Assembly: GCA_017559385.1 (NCBI GenBank)
Contig: JAFYSK010000036.1
Span: forward strand, 18,364 to 82,363
DNA: 64,000 nucleotides
Reading direction: 5' to 3'
From: Paludibacteraceae bacterium
GTDB lineage: Bacteria > Bacteroidota > Bacteroidia > Bacteroidales > Paludibacteraceae
Below the pieces are notes generated by a model, which saw only the letters and a program-made list of their open reading frames with translations, did no database searches and was not told where the DNA came from. Position 1 is the stretch's first letter. The number at the start of each line of letters is the position of its first letter. Both the position numbers and the translations under genes were made by a program. Below, piece after piece: positions 43,643 through 53,229 of this stretch.

Positions 43643-46126
43643 TTAGCGAAGTTTTGCAGCGAACTTCTCTTCGAAAGTCTTTTGCAGTTTAGCCATGATA
43701 GCTTCGATCTGCTTGTCTTTCAAAGTATTCTCAGTATCTTGAAGGATAAAGGAAAGAGCATAGCTCTTCTTACCAGCCTCAAGGTTCTTACCCTCGTACA
43801 CATCAAAGAGAGTCACTTGCTTGAGCAATTTCTTCTCTACAGCACAAGCAGCTTGAGCCAAGTCAGCAAACTTAACAGACTTGTCAACGAGCAATGCCAA
43901 GTCACGTTTTACTTCAGGGTACTTAGGCAGATCGTTGATTATAGGTTTGTATTGTTTGTGAAGGCGGAGAACCATGTTCCAATCCAAATCAGCATAATAT
44001 ACAGGATTATCAATATCAAATGCCTTAAGCTGTTTCCTAGCCACCATAGCCATGATACCAATTTGTTTACCATTAAGAGCCAGGATTGCCATTCCATCGT
44101 CGTATAACTCGTTAGCTGCCAAAGGTGCTAGTTTGTAAGCTACACCTAAACGGCGAAGTACATTAGCCACATACGCATGGAGTTGATAGAATGAAGTTTT
44201 CTCCTCTTTCATCACCCAAGATTGAGCAGTTTTGTTACCGGTTACCCACAATGCCAAGTGTGGCTCCTCGTTGTAAGCATAAAGTGGATCATATACCCAA
44301 TGTGGATCTTTAGCTTGACGAGTAGCAATCTTCTCTGCATCATAGTGATAGCAGTTACCAAACTCATAGAACTTAAGGTCAGCATTCTTGCGGTTAGCAT
44401 TACGTTGGATACTCTCCAAACCACCAAAGAGGAGGGTTTGACGCATCACGCCAAGGTCTTGGCTGAGTGGGTTCATGATCTTCACACAAGTAGCCAAAGT
44501 ATATGTTTCCAAAGCCTCGTAGTAACCCATCTTGGTGAGTGAGTTATTGAGAATCTCGTTGAAACCTTGAGCAGTCAATTGCTCAGAGATACGAATTTGC
44601 AGAGCAACTGGATTAGGTTTTTGGCTATAACTGAGGCTAGTATTGAGTTTCTCTGGGAACTCCACATTATTGAAACCATATATACGCAAGATATCCTCTA
44701 CCACGTCGCACTCACGTTGTACATCAACACGATAACGAGGTACACCAATGTTCCACACATTGCCATTCTTGCTATAAATCTCTACCTCAAGTGCTTTGAG
44801 GATTGTTTCGATCAACTCTTCACCTAGTTCTTTACCAATAAGTGCGTTGGTACGATCAATATTAAGCTCGATATGGAATGGTTCGAAAGTAGTTTGGCCT
44901 TGATCAGTAACCTCCATAGCAATCTCACCACCAGCCACCTCTTGGATAAGCAATGCACAGCGTTTCAATATATATAAGGTGTTGTTTGGATCGCAACCAC
45001 GCTCATAACGGAAACTAGCATCAGTTGACAACTGATGACGACGGGCTGTCTTACGAATACTTACAGGATCAAAATATGCACTCTCAAGGAAGACATTGGT
45101 GGTTTGCTCCGTGATACCAGAGTCTTGACCACCAAATACACCCGCAATACACATTGGCTCTTCGGCATTACAGATCATGAGATCAGCTGCAGATAAAGTG
45201 CGCTCTACTCCATCCAAAGTAACAAACTTTTGTCCCTCAGTAGCATTCTTAACGACTACCTTGTTTCCTTTGATTTTATCGGCATCAAATGAGTGCAAAG
45301 CTTGCCCCATCTCGTGGAGAACAAAATTGGTCACATCCACCACATTGTTGATAGGACGAATGCCAATAGTAGAAAGCGATTTCTTCAGCCAATCAGGTGA
45401 CTCCTTGATAGTCACGCCTTTGATGCTCACACCTGTATAACGAGGACATGCCTGTGCATTCTCCACTACCACTTCAATAGGAAGATTATCGCTATCCACC
45501 TTGAAAGCCTCTACAGAAGGCTTGGTAAGTTCAACGTTTTGACCATGCGCTCGGTAATAAGCATATAAGTCACGGGCCACACCATAATGACTAGCACCAT
45601 CCGCACGGTTAGGCGTAATATCTACTTCTATGAGCGTATCATCTTCCACGCCAAAATACTCTTTCGCAGGCATGCCTACAGGGGTATCCGCTGGCAACAC
45701 CATAATACCATCGTGACTAGAACCAACGCCTATCTCATCCTCGGCACAAATCATGCCCAATGACTCCTCGCCACGGATCTTGCCTTTCTTGATGATGAAC
45801 TTCTCATCACCATCATAGAGCACTGTACCTACGGTAGCTACAATAACTTTCTGACCAGCAGCTACATTTGGTGCGCCACACACTATTTGCAACGGTTCTG
45901 CATCAGGTGCTACACGAGTAGTGGTGATATGCAAGTGGTCTGAATTAGGATGATCTACACATGTAATCACCTCACCCACAACGAGTCCTTCTAGACCACC
46001 TTTGATGGTTTGAACTTTTTCTACTTTGCCTACTTCCAATCCAATAGAAGTAAGGATTTGAGCTACTTGTTCAGCGCTATCTGTCAGCGCAATGTAGCGT
46101 TTGAGCCAATTGTACGAGATATTCAT
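43643..46126 (-). CDS. pheT: Phenylalanyl-tRNA synthetase beta subunit
   Basis: 827 residues; with the alpha subunit charges tRNA-Phe. The N-terminal tRNA-binding OB-fold (about 38-150, with VVGEVITCVDHPNSDHLHI), B3/B4 editing domain, B5 (about 400-475) and C-terminal FDX-ACB anticodon-binding domain are all visible, the last with YPEVKRDLALLVD and DVYEGKNL. The ATG at 46126 was chosen because an upstream in-frame start lies inside the promoter; MNISYNWLKRYI is the usual start. pheS is not in the window. Confidence 0.95.
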   Translation of the reverse strand: MNISYNWLKRYIALTDSAEQVAQILTSIGLEVGKVEKVQTIKGGLEGLVVGEVITCVDHPNSDHLHITTTRVAPDAEPLQIVCGAPNVAAGQKVIVATVGTVLYDGDEKFIIKKGKIRGEESLGMICAEDEIGVGSSHDGIMVLPADTPVGMPAKEYFGVEDDTLIEVDITPNRADGASHYGVARDLYAYYRAHGQNVELTKPSVEAFKVDSDNLPIEVVVENAQACPRYTGVSIKGVTIKESPDWLKKSLSTIGIRPINNVVDVTNFVLHEMGQALHSFDADKIKGNKVVVKNATEGQKFVTLDGVERTLSAADLMICNAEEPMCIAGVFGGQDSGITEQTTNVFLESAYFDPVSIRKTARRHQLSTDASFRYERGCDPNNTLYILKRCALLIQEVAGGEIAMEVTDQGQTTFEPFHIELNIDRTNALIGKELGEELIETILKALEVEIYSKNGNVWNIGVPRYRVDVQRECDVVEDILRIYGFNNVEFPEKLNTSLSYSQKPNPVALQIRISEQLTAQGFNEILNNSLTKMGYYEALETYTLATCVKIMNPLSQDLGVMRQTLLFGGLESIQRNANRKNADLKFYEFGNCYHYDAEKIATRQAKDPHWVYDPLYAYNEEPHLALWVTGNKTAQSWVMKEEKTSFYQLHAYVANVLRRLGVAYKLAPLAANELYDDGMAILALNGKQIGIMAMVARKQLKAFDIDNPVYYADLDWNMVLRLHKQYKPIINDLPKYPEVKRDLALLVDKSVKFADLAQAACAVEKKLLKQVTLFDVYEGKNLEAGKKSYALSFILQDTENTLKDKQIEAIMAKLQKTFEEKFAAKLR

Positions 46127-46165
46127 AATGTTTACAGTATTTACTGGTTTTGCAAAATTAACTTG

Positions 46166-46196
46166 CAAAGGTACAACAAAAAACGGACATATGCAA
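46166..46196 (-). promoter_or_regulatory. Promoter for pheT
   Basis: Reverse strand TTG (46194-46196, CTTGCATATGTCC), 20 bp, TACCTTTG (46166-46173). Divergent from the dapB promoter 40 bp away. Confidence 0.84.
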
Positions 46197-46233
46197 GATT
46201 TCTTATAAAAAAATCAATTTCACCATCAAATCT

Positions 46234-46264
46234 TTGCATATATGAGGCTTTTTTCGTACCTTTG
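46234..46264 (+). promoter_or_regulatory. Promoter for dapB
   Basis: TTG at 46234-46236 (TTTGCATATATGA), 20 bp, TACCTTTG at 46257-46264. It excludes the upstream in-frame start at 46242. Confidence 0.85.
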
Positions 46265-46292
46265 CAGAAATTTACAACAAATTAAGAAGATT

Positions 46293-46973
46293 ATGAAAAT
46301 TGCATTGATCGGATACGGAAAAATGGGACATATGATCGAATCCATCGCTAAAGAAAGAGGACACAAGATCGTAAGCATTATAGATCAAAATAATCTCGAT
46401 GAATTCGAGTCAATTGCATTTGCTTCTGCCGATATAGCCATTGAATTCACCACCCCTCAAACTGCTGCTAGCAATATCCTTCGTGCATGGGCTGCTGGCA
46501 TCCCTGTAGTATGCGGTACAACAGGATGGAACGTAGACTCAATCAAGCAAGAAGCAGAAAACAAAAAAGCCGATGGAGTCGGCCTTATGTGGTCATCCAA
46601 TTATAGTATTGGCGTCAACATTTTGTTTGCTATAAACAAGCAGTTAGCCAAATTTATGGAAGCATACCCCAACTACACACCACACCTGACAGAGGTACAC
46701 CACATCCACAAACTAGATGCACCCAGCGGAACAGCTAAGACACTGCAAGAAGACATCGGAGATAGCAAATTAGCAATTAAAGACATCGAGTCCATCAGAG
46801 AAGGAGAAATAGCAGGCATCCACACCGTAACATGGGATAGCGAAATTGACACCATCAACATTAGCCACTCCGCTAAAAGCCGAAAGGGATTTGCACTAGG
46901 TGCTGTCATAGCCGCAGAGTGGATGAAAGGAAAGACAGGTTGGCACGATTTCAACGAAGTAATATCTCAATAA
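46293..46973 (+). CDS. dapB: 4-hydroxy-tetrahydrodipicolinate reductase
   Basis: Lysine and diaminopimelate synthesis. 226 residues starting MKIALIGYGKMGHMIE with the dinucleotide loop; then VVCGTTGWN, SSNYSIGVNI, the EVHHIHKLDAPSGTAKTL catalytic stretch (His and Lys) and KGFALGAVIAAEW. It is shorter than the ~270-residue E. coli enzyme, which fits the compact Bacteroidota form. The order dapB-lepB-WbqC gene is conserved in the phylum. A terminator follows. Confidence 0.94.
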   Translation: MKIALIGYGKMGHMIESIAKERGHKIVSIIDQNNLDEFESIAFASADIAIEFTTPQTAASNILRAWAAGIPVVCGTTGWNVDSIKQEAENKKADGVGLMWSSNYSIGVNILFAINKQLAKFMEAYPNYTPHLTEVHHIHKLDAPSGTAKTLQEDIGDSKLAIKDIESIREGEIAGIHTVTWDSEIDTINISHSAKSRKGFALGAVIAAEWMKGKTGWHDFNEVISQ

Positions 46974-47002
46974 AATCGGTATTTTGAGTAAACAATCTTT
47001 AT

Positions 47003-47034
47003 AAAAACGACATCGTTTTCGCGTTGTCGTTTTT
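47003..47034 (+). terminator. Terminator after dapB
   Basis: AAAAACGACA (47003-47012) pairs with TGTCGTTTTT (47025-47034); 10-bp stem with a T-tail. Confidence 0.82.
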
Positions 47035-47075
47035 CATTTCTAGCAGACTCTGAAAATACATTTTCATCTTTTTTC

Positions 47076-47106
47076 TTGCACATATGCATTTTTTTTTGTA
47101 CCTTTG
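47076..47106 (+). promoter_or_regulatory. Promoter for lepB-WbqC-ilvE
   Basis: TTG at 47076-47078 (CTTGCACATATGCA), 20 bp, TACCTTTG at 47099-47106. Confidence 0.85.
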
Positions 47107-47132
47107 CGCGTTTTTTGGAATAAAACGAACTT

Positions 47133-48554
47133 ATGAAGACTTTTCAAGATAGAATCAAAGAAGTTACCACCAAGGGTTGGATAGCTTGTGGTGCATGGGG
47201 CACCATCTACATCGCATTTGTTATTTGGGTGGCATGGGGCGACTGGACTAGCCTAGGTTGGATAGTGCTATTGCCTATTATAGCAGACATCTTCACAACC
47301 AAGTATATCCCATGGAATTGGTGGAAGAAATACAAGCCATTAACAAAGGAAGAAGAGGCCGAAGGCAAGCAAAATCCCCATGCCAATGCTACACTCTACA
47401 CAATATGCTCATGGATAGATGCCATATTATTTGCATTGATCGCCGTATATTTTATCAATGTGTACATCTTCCAAAATTATCAAATTCCTACCTCATCCTT
47501 AGAGAAGACATTGCGAGTCGGTGACTTCCTATGCGTAAACAAGATGAGCTACGGAGCACGTGTACCCAACACACCACTCTCGATGCCATTAGTACAACAC
47601 ACTTTCCCTTGGGGCAGCAAGAGTTATATCGAAAACCCACAATGGGAATACAAACGCCTCAAAGGCTGGGATAAAGTAAAGAAAGGCGACATTGTTGTAT
47701 TCAACTTCCCCGCAGGAGATACTGTTTGCACAAAGGCACAAAACACAGACTATTACACTCTGTGCCATTATTATGGCAAAGAGACTGTCGATACGAGAAA
47801 AGACATCTTCGGAAATATCGTAGTACGACCTGTAGATCGTCGCGAAAACTATGTTAAACGCTGCGTAGGAACCCCTGGCGACTCGTTACAAATCATTGAC
47901 AATGTAATACACATAAACGGCACTGCCGAACCAAGGCACCCATACTTGCAATACAATTACATTGTAAAAACCGACGGAACCATATTGAGTTACAAATACT
48001 TAGCCAAACTAGGCATTTCCAAAGAAGATTACAATGACGGCAAAAGCAATGACCCTAGCACATATTTACTTCCACTAACCACAGCCATGAAGGACGAGTT
48101 AGAGAAGAACAGCCATATTGGCAGCATTGAAATCGAACCTGAGATCAGCGAACTGCGCGAAGGAAACAACACAAAATTGATACCTACAGGCGGCGATGTA
48201 TATCCACTTGGCAACAACAGATGGACACGCGAAAATTACGGTCCAATCTACATCCCAGCCAAGGGAGATACAATCATGATTACAGAAGACAATTTCTGGC
48301 TATACAAACGCATTGCTGATGCATATGAGTTCAAACCAATAACGATAGGTCAGCCATATGTCTTTGAAATGGATTACTATTGGATGATGGGCGACAATCG
48401 CCACAAATCAGCCGACAGTCGCTATTGGGGTTTTGTGCCAGAGGATCATATCGTAGGTCGCCCGATGTTCGTGTGGTTAAGCATCGATAAAGATAAGACC
48501 TGGGGCGATGGACACATTCGCTGGAACAGAATCGGATTGAGCAACTTTGAGTAA
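47133..48554 (+). CDS. lepB: Signal peptidase I
   Basis: Membrane serine protease that removes signal peptides. Three N-terminal hydrophobic stretches (about 18-34, 38-52 and 88-110) precede the catalytic IPTSSLEKTLRVGDFL (Ser about 121), the KRCVGTPGDSL lysine region and the late GDNRHKSADSRYWGFVP box E. At 473 residues it is long, with a large insert between the lysine and box E, as is usual in Bacteroidota. First gene of the unit with the WbqC and ilvE genes. Confidence 0.93.
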   Translation: MKTFQDRIKEVTTKGWIACGAWGTIYIAFVIWVAWGDWTSLGWIVLLPIIADIFTTKYIPWNWWKKYKPLTKEEEAEGKQNPHANATLYTICSWIDAILFALIAVYFINVYIFQNYQIPTSSLEKTLRVGDFLCVNKMSYGARVPNTPLSMPLVQHTFPWGSKSYIENPQWEYKRLKGWDKVKKGDIVVFNFPAGDTVCTKAQNTDYYTLCHYYGKETVDTRKDIFGNIVVRPVDRRENYVKRCVGTPGDSLQIIDNVIHINGTAEPRHPYLQYNYIVKTDGTILSYKYLAKLGISKEDYNDGKSNDPSTYLLPLTTAMKDELEKNSHIGSIEIEPEISELREGNNTKLIPTGGDVYPLGNNRWTRENYGPIYIPAKGDTIMITEDNFWLYKRIADAYEFKPITIGQPYVFEMDYYWMMGDNRHKSADSRYWGFVPEDHIVGRPMFVWLSIDKDKTWGDGHIRWNRIGLSNFE

Positions 48555-48587
48555 GAAACTTTGCATCCTGAGTCCTAACTCCAAGAG

Positions 48588-49190
48588 ATGATTTTGCCAA
48601 CAACATATATGGGTTCTGCAGAATGGTATCGCCAGTTTTTGGTGAATCCATCGAAAGTACAGATAGAAGTCATGGAGAGTTTCCCAAAACAAACCTATCG
48701 CAATCGCTGTACAATTACTATGCCCGTAGGAGATAAGAAAAAAGGCGAAAGGAAAAATACAAACAACACATTTCCCTGTGGGGGAAGTATGAGGGGAGGC
48801 TTATTAACCCTCACTGTACCTATCAAACGAGCTGACAGCAAGCAATTCACACGAGATGTTGAGATTAGCTATCAACAACGCTGGCAACATCAACATTGGA
48901 TCGCTCTCACTAGTGCCTACAAACGCACCCCATACTTTGACTATTACGCCGATTTCTTCCGTCCATTCTATGAGCGAGAGACACGCTTTTTGGTCGATTT
49001 CAACGAGGGTTTACACGAGGTGATAGTTCGTTTGATGGCAAACCAAGAGCCAGAAACCAGGAACCAAGAACCAAGACTAAGCACTACCTCAGACTGGACT
49101 GGCCTAAATTTGGAATCATGCTTCGGCAATGGACAAAGTATATTAGATTGGTTATTTGAATATGGTCCAGAAACTATTATGAAGATATGA
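48588..49190 (+). CDS. WbqC-like family protein
   Basis: 200 residues. The start ILPTTYMGSAEWYRQFL and the KQTYRNRCTI, LTVPIKRAD and HWIALTSAYKRTPYFDYY segments mark the WbqC family, which is linked to cell-surface glycan synthesis without a settled activity. Two stretches look inserted: about 48-71 (GDKKKGERKN...), and about 151-165, where NQEPETRNQEP is encoded by five 7-bp repeats (49042-49076). Its stop overlaps the ilvE start by four bases. Confidence 0.82.
   Translation: MILPTTYMGSAEWYRQFLVNPSKVQIEVMESFPKQTYRNRCTITMPVGDKKKGERKNTNNTFPCGGSMRGGLLTLTVPIKRADSKQFTRDVEISYQQRWQHQHWIALTSAYKRTPYFDYYADFFRPFYERETRFLVDFNEGLHEVIVRLMANQEPETRNQEPRLSTTSDWTGLNLESCFGNGQSILDWLFEYGPETIMKI
49042..49076. repeat. 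7-bp degenerate repeat inside the WbqC gene
   Basis: Five units: ACCAAGA, GCCAGAA, ACCAGGA, ACCAAGA, ACCAAGA. It is coding sequence, and the period is not a multiple of three. Confidence 0.78.
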
Positions 49191-50224
49191 ACATCAACTG
49201 GAAAGAACTCACATTTCATTATACCGAGACGGACTATATCATTCGCTCAGCATGCAAGAATGGCGTATGGGAACAACCATATGCCACGCGCGATAAGATG
49301 ATTCCCATCCATGCCGCAGCCACCGGTCTGCACTATGGTCAAGAATGCTTTGAAGGACTCAAAGCATTTCGTGGCATCGACGGCAATGTGCGCATCTTCC
49401 GCATGGAAGAGAACGCAAAGCGCATGTACCAATCCGCCGAAGGACTACTCATGACACCCGTTCCTATCGAACTATTTTGCAAGGCAGTACTATTGGCCCT
49501 AAAAATGAATATCAACTTCCTCCCACCTTACGAGACAGGAGCCACACTCTATTTCCGCCCATTATTGGTAGCCACTACACCTGATATTAGCGTTGGACCC
49601 GGAAAAGACTGCGAATTTGTAGTTATCCCTACCCCTATAGGCCCCTACTTCCCCAACGGCTTCAAAGGCATGCCTGCTTTGATCAACCGCACCGTTGATC
49701 GTGCAGCATCGCAAGGCACAGGTTGCTGGAAAGTGGGAGGAAACTACGCAGCGTCTTTCCGTGCTAGCGAAGCCGCGCACGCCATGGGCTACGAATGTAT
49801 GTTCACCGACACCAAGACTCATAAGTATATTGACGAATGCACTGCCTCCAATTTTATTGGCATACGTACAAGAAACAACGCTACACAACGCTACGAATAC
49901 CTCACCCCTCGCAGCTCCGCCATATTGCCTAGTATCACCAACGACTCACTCATGACACTAGCTCGAGAGATGGGAATGAAAGTTACTCGCCGTCGCATCC
50001 GTGTAGAGGAATTAGCTTACCTACAAGAAGCAGCAGCATGCGGAACAGCATGCGTGATTTCACCCCTAACCAAAGTTATTGACCCAGACAACAACATCAC
50101 CTACACCTTTGGCGACAAACCAGGTCCTATCTTAACTAAACTCTACCATGCTCTGCAAGACATTCAATACGGAAGAGTACAAGACAAACACAACTGGTGC
50201 ACAGTGATTAAACAAACAACGTAA
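49187..50224 (+). CDS. ilvE: Branched-chain amino acid aminotransferase
   Basis: PLP enzyme for the last step of valine, leucine and isoleucine synthesis. 345 residues of fold type IV: HAAATGLHYGQECFEGLKAF, IFRMEENAKRM, the lysine region in GCWKVGGNYAAS, EC-TASN and a late GTACVISPL. It overlaps the WbqC gene (ATGA), so it is part of the lepB unit. Confidence 0.94.
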   Translation: MNINWKELTFHYTETDYIIRSACKNGVWEQPYATRDKMIPIHAAATGLHYGQECFEGLKAFRGIDGNVRIFRMEENAKRMYQSAEGLLMTPVPIELFCKAVLLALKMNINFLPPYETGATLYFRPLLVATTPDISVGPGKDCEFVVIPTPIGPYFPNGFKGMPALINRTVDRAASQGTGCWKVGGNYAASFRASEAAHAMGYECMFTDTKTHKYIDECTASNFIGIRTRNNATQRYEYLTPRSSAILPSITNDSLMTLAREMGMKVTRRRIRVEELAYLQEAAACGTACVISPLTKVIDPDNNITYTFGDKPGPILTKLYHALQDIQYGRVQDKHNWCTVIKQTT

Positions 50225-50744
50225 TTACACTATTTGCTTATATAGTATTAAAGTGTCTGAAAAATCAACGGACTTTCTCCAGAAGATATCCTGAAGATAC
50301 CCCGAAGATAGCGCATACATAATCAGCGAATATTTCAAATAGATTCATCTATTTCACCTGACGCATACGCTCGTGCGAACTCGCTCATACACAGATAAAT
50401 CATACAATTTTCACACACCCAACCTTAACATATTTGCATATTTGCATGAACTAAATCTCTTTCCTTACCATCCAATCGCCCAAATCACTCTTTAAAAAAC
50501 GGTGTTTTTTTAGGGAGCACGAGTAGATAATTATTATGCGACACATACCATTCAACTCTTTTTATTTTAAAGAATTGAATGAACATAAACAACATACTAG
50601 TTGTTAAAATTCACTAGTAAAATACACTTATTACGCAGCCTAACTACACACCATCATACATCCTCTCAAAAGGATTATCTCATACCATTCTTTATTAATC
50701 TGAATAGATAAATCTATTGTTTTAAAAAATAATCTTCTAATTAC
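50225..50744. other. Long gene-free stretch between ilvE and the esterase
   Basis: Up to the promoter at 50745 it holds a 3-unit 11-bp array at 50279-50311 (CCAGAAGATAT, CCTGAAGATAC, CCCGAAGATAG) and an imperfect hairpin at 50549-50581 (CATTCAA.../...TTGAATG). The rest is A/T-rich with no convincing ORF, RNA family or second promoter. Confidence 0.6.
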
Positions 50745-50775
50745 TTGCACATATCGTTTTTTTTTTGTAACTTTG
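50745..50775 (+). promoter_or_regulatory. Promoter for the esterase-POT unit
   Basis: TTG at 50745-50747 (CTTGCACATATC), 20 bp, TAACTTTG at 50768-50775. Confidence 0.84.
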
Positions 50776-50813
50776 CAGCGATTTATTAACAAACAAAAAC
50801 AAAATAGCAGGAA

Positions 50814-51656
50814 ATGAAAAGCAAAATCCTATTAGCTTTGCTAATTATATCCATAAATTGCTACCCAAAGGCAAAATCATCTATCTCCCCAAGTCAAGTA
50901 GTAGTCACCTCCTACTCCTCTACCATTGGAGAGGCTGGAGTTGCTGTCTATTTACCTGCTGGATATGCTATTTCCAAAACCACCTATCCTGTGCTCTATC
51001 TATTACATGGTAGTGGAGACGATGAGATTGGATGGCTCACAAAAGGCCAAGCCAAAGCCATCCTTGACTCACTCATTGCTCATCAATTATGCCCGCCTAT
51101 GATTGTCGTTATGCCCAACGGTTATCTTGAGCAAACAGGCAAGTATTATCCAAAAGAGTCACGTCTCTGGATGGAAAGCACTTTCGAGGAGAACTTTAGC
51201 CAGCTCATCGCATGGACCGAAGCACACTATCGCACCATTGCAAACAAACAACATAGAGCCATTGCAGGTCTATCTATGGGTGGTTTCCATACCATGCACA
51301 CCGCCGCCCTGCTCAATCAATCGTTTGATTATGTCGGTATATTTTCCGCACTATATGTTCCATATATGAGCGAGCATCGCTCAGAGCGCACCTTGGCAAT
51401 CAGCGATTTGGCGCTATCAGAAAAGCCTGCCTACCAACAAACAGAGGCATTACTCGCACAACAGTTTGCCACCCCACCCCAACTCTACTGGATCGCTTGC
51501 GGAAAAGAGGATTTCCTCTATCAAGACAATGTCGTTTATAGACAATATTTGAACGAGAAACAATATCCATACGAATACCACGAATCAGCCGGAGGACATT
51601 CCTGGAAAAATTGGATGGACTATCTGACCATCTTTGCACAACGAATATTCAAGTAG
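50814..51656 (+). CDS. Secreted esterase, esterase D/feruloyl esterase-like
   Basis: 280 residues with a signal peptide (about 1-20). The alpha/beta-hydrolase fold shows YPVLYLLHGSGDDE (oxyanion region), PMIVVMPNG, the nucleophile elbow AGLSMGGFH, an aspartate region near CGKEDF and a final histidine in AGGHSWKNW. It most resembles the Esterase D / acetyl-xylan or feruloyl esterase group. The substrate is not deducible. A peptide transporter gene follows after 34 nt. Confidence 0.86.
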   Translation: MKSKILLALLIISINCYPKAKSSISPSQVVVTSYSSTIGEAGVAVYLPAGYAISKTTYPVLYLLHGSGDDEIGWLTKGQAKAILDSLIAHQLCPPMIVVMPNGYLEQTGKYYPKESRLWMESTFEENFSQLIAWTEAHYRTIANKQHRAIAGLSMGGFHTMHTAALLNQSFDYVGIFSALYVPYMSEHRSERTLAISDLALSEKPAYQQTEALLAQQFATPPQLYWIACGKEDFLYQDNVVYRQYLNEKQYPYEYHESAGGHSWKNWMDYLTIFAQRIFK

Positions 51657-51690
51657 CAAAAATAATTATTAACTATAAAACCACTTATTT

Positions 51691-53220
51691 ATGTTTGAAA
51701 ATCAACCAAAAGGTCTGTTTGCATTGGCACTTGCCAACACAGGCGAACGATTTGGCTACTACACCATGTTAGCCGTATTTGCACTCTTCCTCCGTGCTAA
51801 CTTCGGACTGGAAGCTGCTACCGCAGGACAAATCTATTCCACCTTCCTCGCGCTAGTATATTTCTTGCCTCTCATAGGCGGTATCTTGGCTGACAAGATT
51901 GGCTACGGCAAGTGCGTGACCATCGGTATCATGGTAATGTTCCTCGGATATGTCCTGCTGGCTATTCCACTGGGAGCAGATACCCCTGCTATGGTAGCAA
52001 TGGTGGCTGCCTTGGTACTCATCAGTTTCGGTACTGGCTTGTTCAAGGGTAACTTGCAAGTGATGGTGGGTAACCTCTATGATGATCCTAAATATGCTGA
52101 CAAGCGCGATGCTGCATTCTCACTCTTCTACATGGCAATTAACATTGGTGCTATGTTCGCTCCTACCGCAGCGGTGAAGATCATGGATTGGGCACAAACC
52201 AGTCTTGGTGTCAGCGTGAACGACAGTTATCACTTCGCTTTCATGGTAGCTTGCGCATCACTCGTATTGAGTATTGCTATCTACTATGCATGCCGTCCTT
52301 GGTTCAAACATGTGGAGAACTCTGCTAAGCAAGTGGCTGCTACCGGTGGCGCAAAGGTAGAGGAGCTCACCCCAGAGCAAACTAAGAAACGTATTGTGGC
52401 TTTGTGCCTAGTATTTGCTGTGGTTATTTTCTTCTGGATGGCCTTCCACCAAAACGGTTTGACCCTTACCTACTTCGCTAACGAGTTCGTTCAACCACTC
52501 TGCACAGGCGTACAGACCATGTGGTTTGACATCATCAACCTAGTAATGATCGTAGTGATTGTATATGCTGCATTCTCCCTCGTACAAAGCAAAGAGAAAA
52601 AGACCAAAGCTATCTCTGGCGTAGTTATCGCAGCTGCTTTGGGCGTGTTGGCATACAAGTATTTGAACATCTCTGCAGAGGGTATCACCTTGAGCGCACC
52701 TATATTCCAACAGTTCAACCCATTCTATGTAGTGGCATTGACTCCATTCAGCATGGCCTTGTTTGGCGCATTGGCTAAGAAAGGCAAAGAGCCATCTGCT
52801 CCACGCAAGATTGCACTCGGTATGGTGGTAGCAACTATCGCGTACATCGTGATGGCTGTAGCATGTATCGGACTCCTCACTCCTAACGCACAAGAGTTGG
52901 CTCGCGTAACGGGTGATCCTACATTTGTAAATGCAAACGTATTGATCTACACATACTTGATTCTCACCTTCGCTGAGCTGCTACTCAGCCCAATGGGTAT
53001 CTCATTCGTAAGTAAAGTAGCTCCTCCTAAGTTCAAAGGTATGATGATGGGTGGCTGGTTCGTGGCTACCGCTATCGGTAACTACCTCGTATCTATCGGT
53101 GGTAACCTCTGGGGCGACATGCCATTGTGGGGTGTATGGAGCGTATTCGTTGCTGTATGTGCGATAGCTGCCATCTTCATGTTTGCTATGATGAAAAAAC
53201 TAGAAGACGCTACCAAATAA
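51691..53220 (+). CDS. POT/PTR2-family peptide:proton symporter
   Basis: 509 residues with about 14 hydrophobic segments. The N-terminal ANTGERFGYYTMLAVFALFL holds the ExxERFxYY motif of POT transporters. GGILADKIGYGKC and FSLFYMAINIGAMFAP are the other signatures. It takes up di- and tripeptides with protons at the inner membrane. Codon use is noticeably richer in G/C third bases than the neighbours, suggesting high expression. Confidence 0.92.
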   Translation: MFENQPKGLFALALANTGERFGYYTMLAVFALFLRANFGLEAATAGQIYSTFLALVYFLPLIGGILADKIGYGKCVTIGIMVMFLGYVLLAIPLGADTPAMVAMVAALVLISFGTGLFKGNLQVMVGNLYDDPKYADKRDAAFSLFYMAINIGAMFAPTAAVKIMDWAQTSLGVSVNDSYHFAFMVACASLVLSIAIYYACRPWFKHVENSAKQVAATGGAKVEELTPEQTKKRIVALCLVFAVVIFFWMAFHQNGLTLTYFANEFVQPLCTGVQTMWFDIINLVMIVVIVYAAFSLVQSKEKKTKAISGVVIAAALGVLAYKYLNISAEGITLSAPIFQQFNPFYVVALTPFSMALFGALAKKGKEPSAPRKIALGMVVATIAYIVMAVACIGLLTPNAQELARVTGDPTFVNANVLIYTYLILTFAELLLSPMGISFVSKVAPPKFKGMMMGGWFVATAIGNYLVSIGGNLWGDMPLWGVWSVFVAVCAIAAIFMFAMMKKLEDATK

Positions 53221-53229
53221 CAACCAACT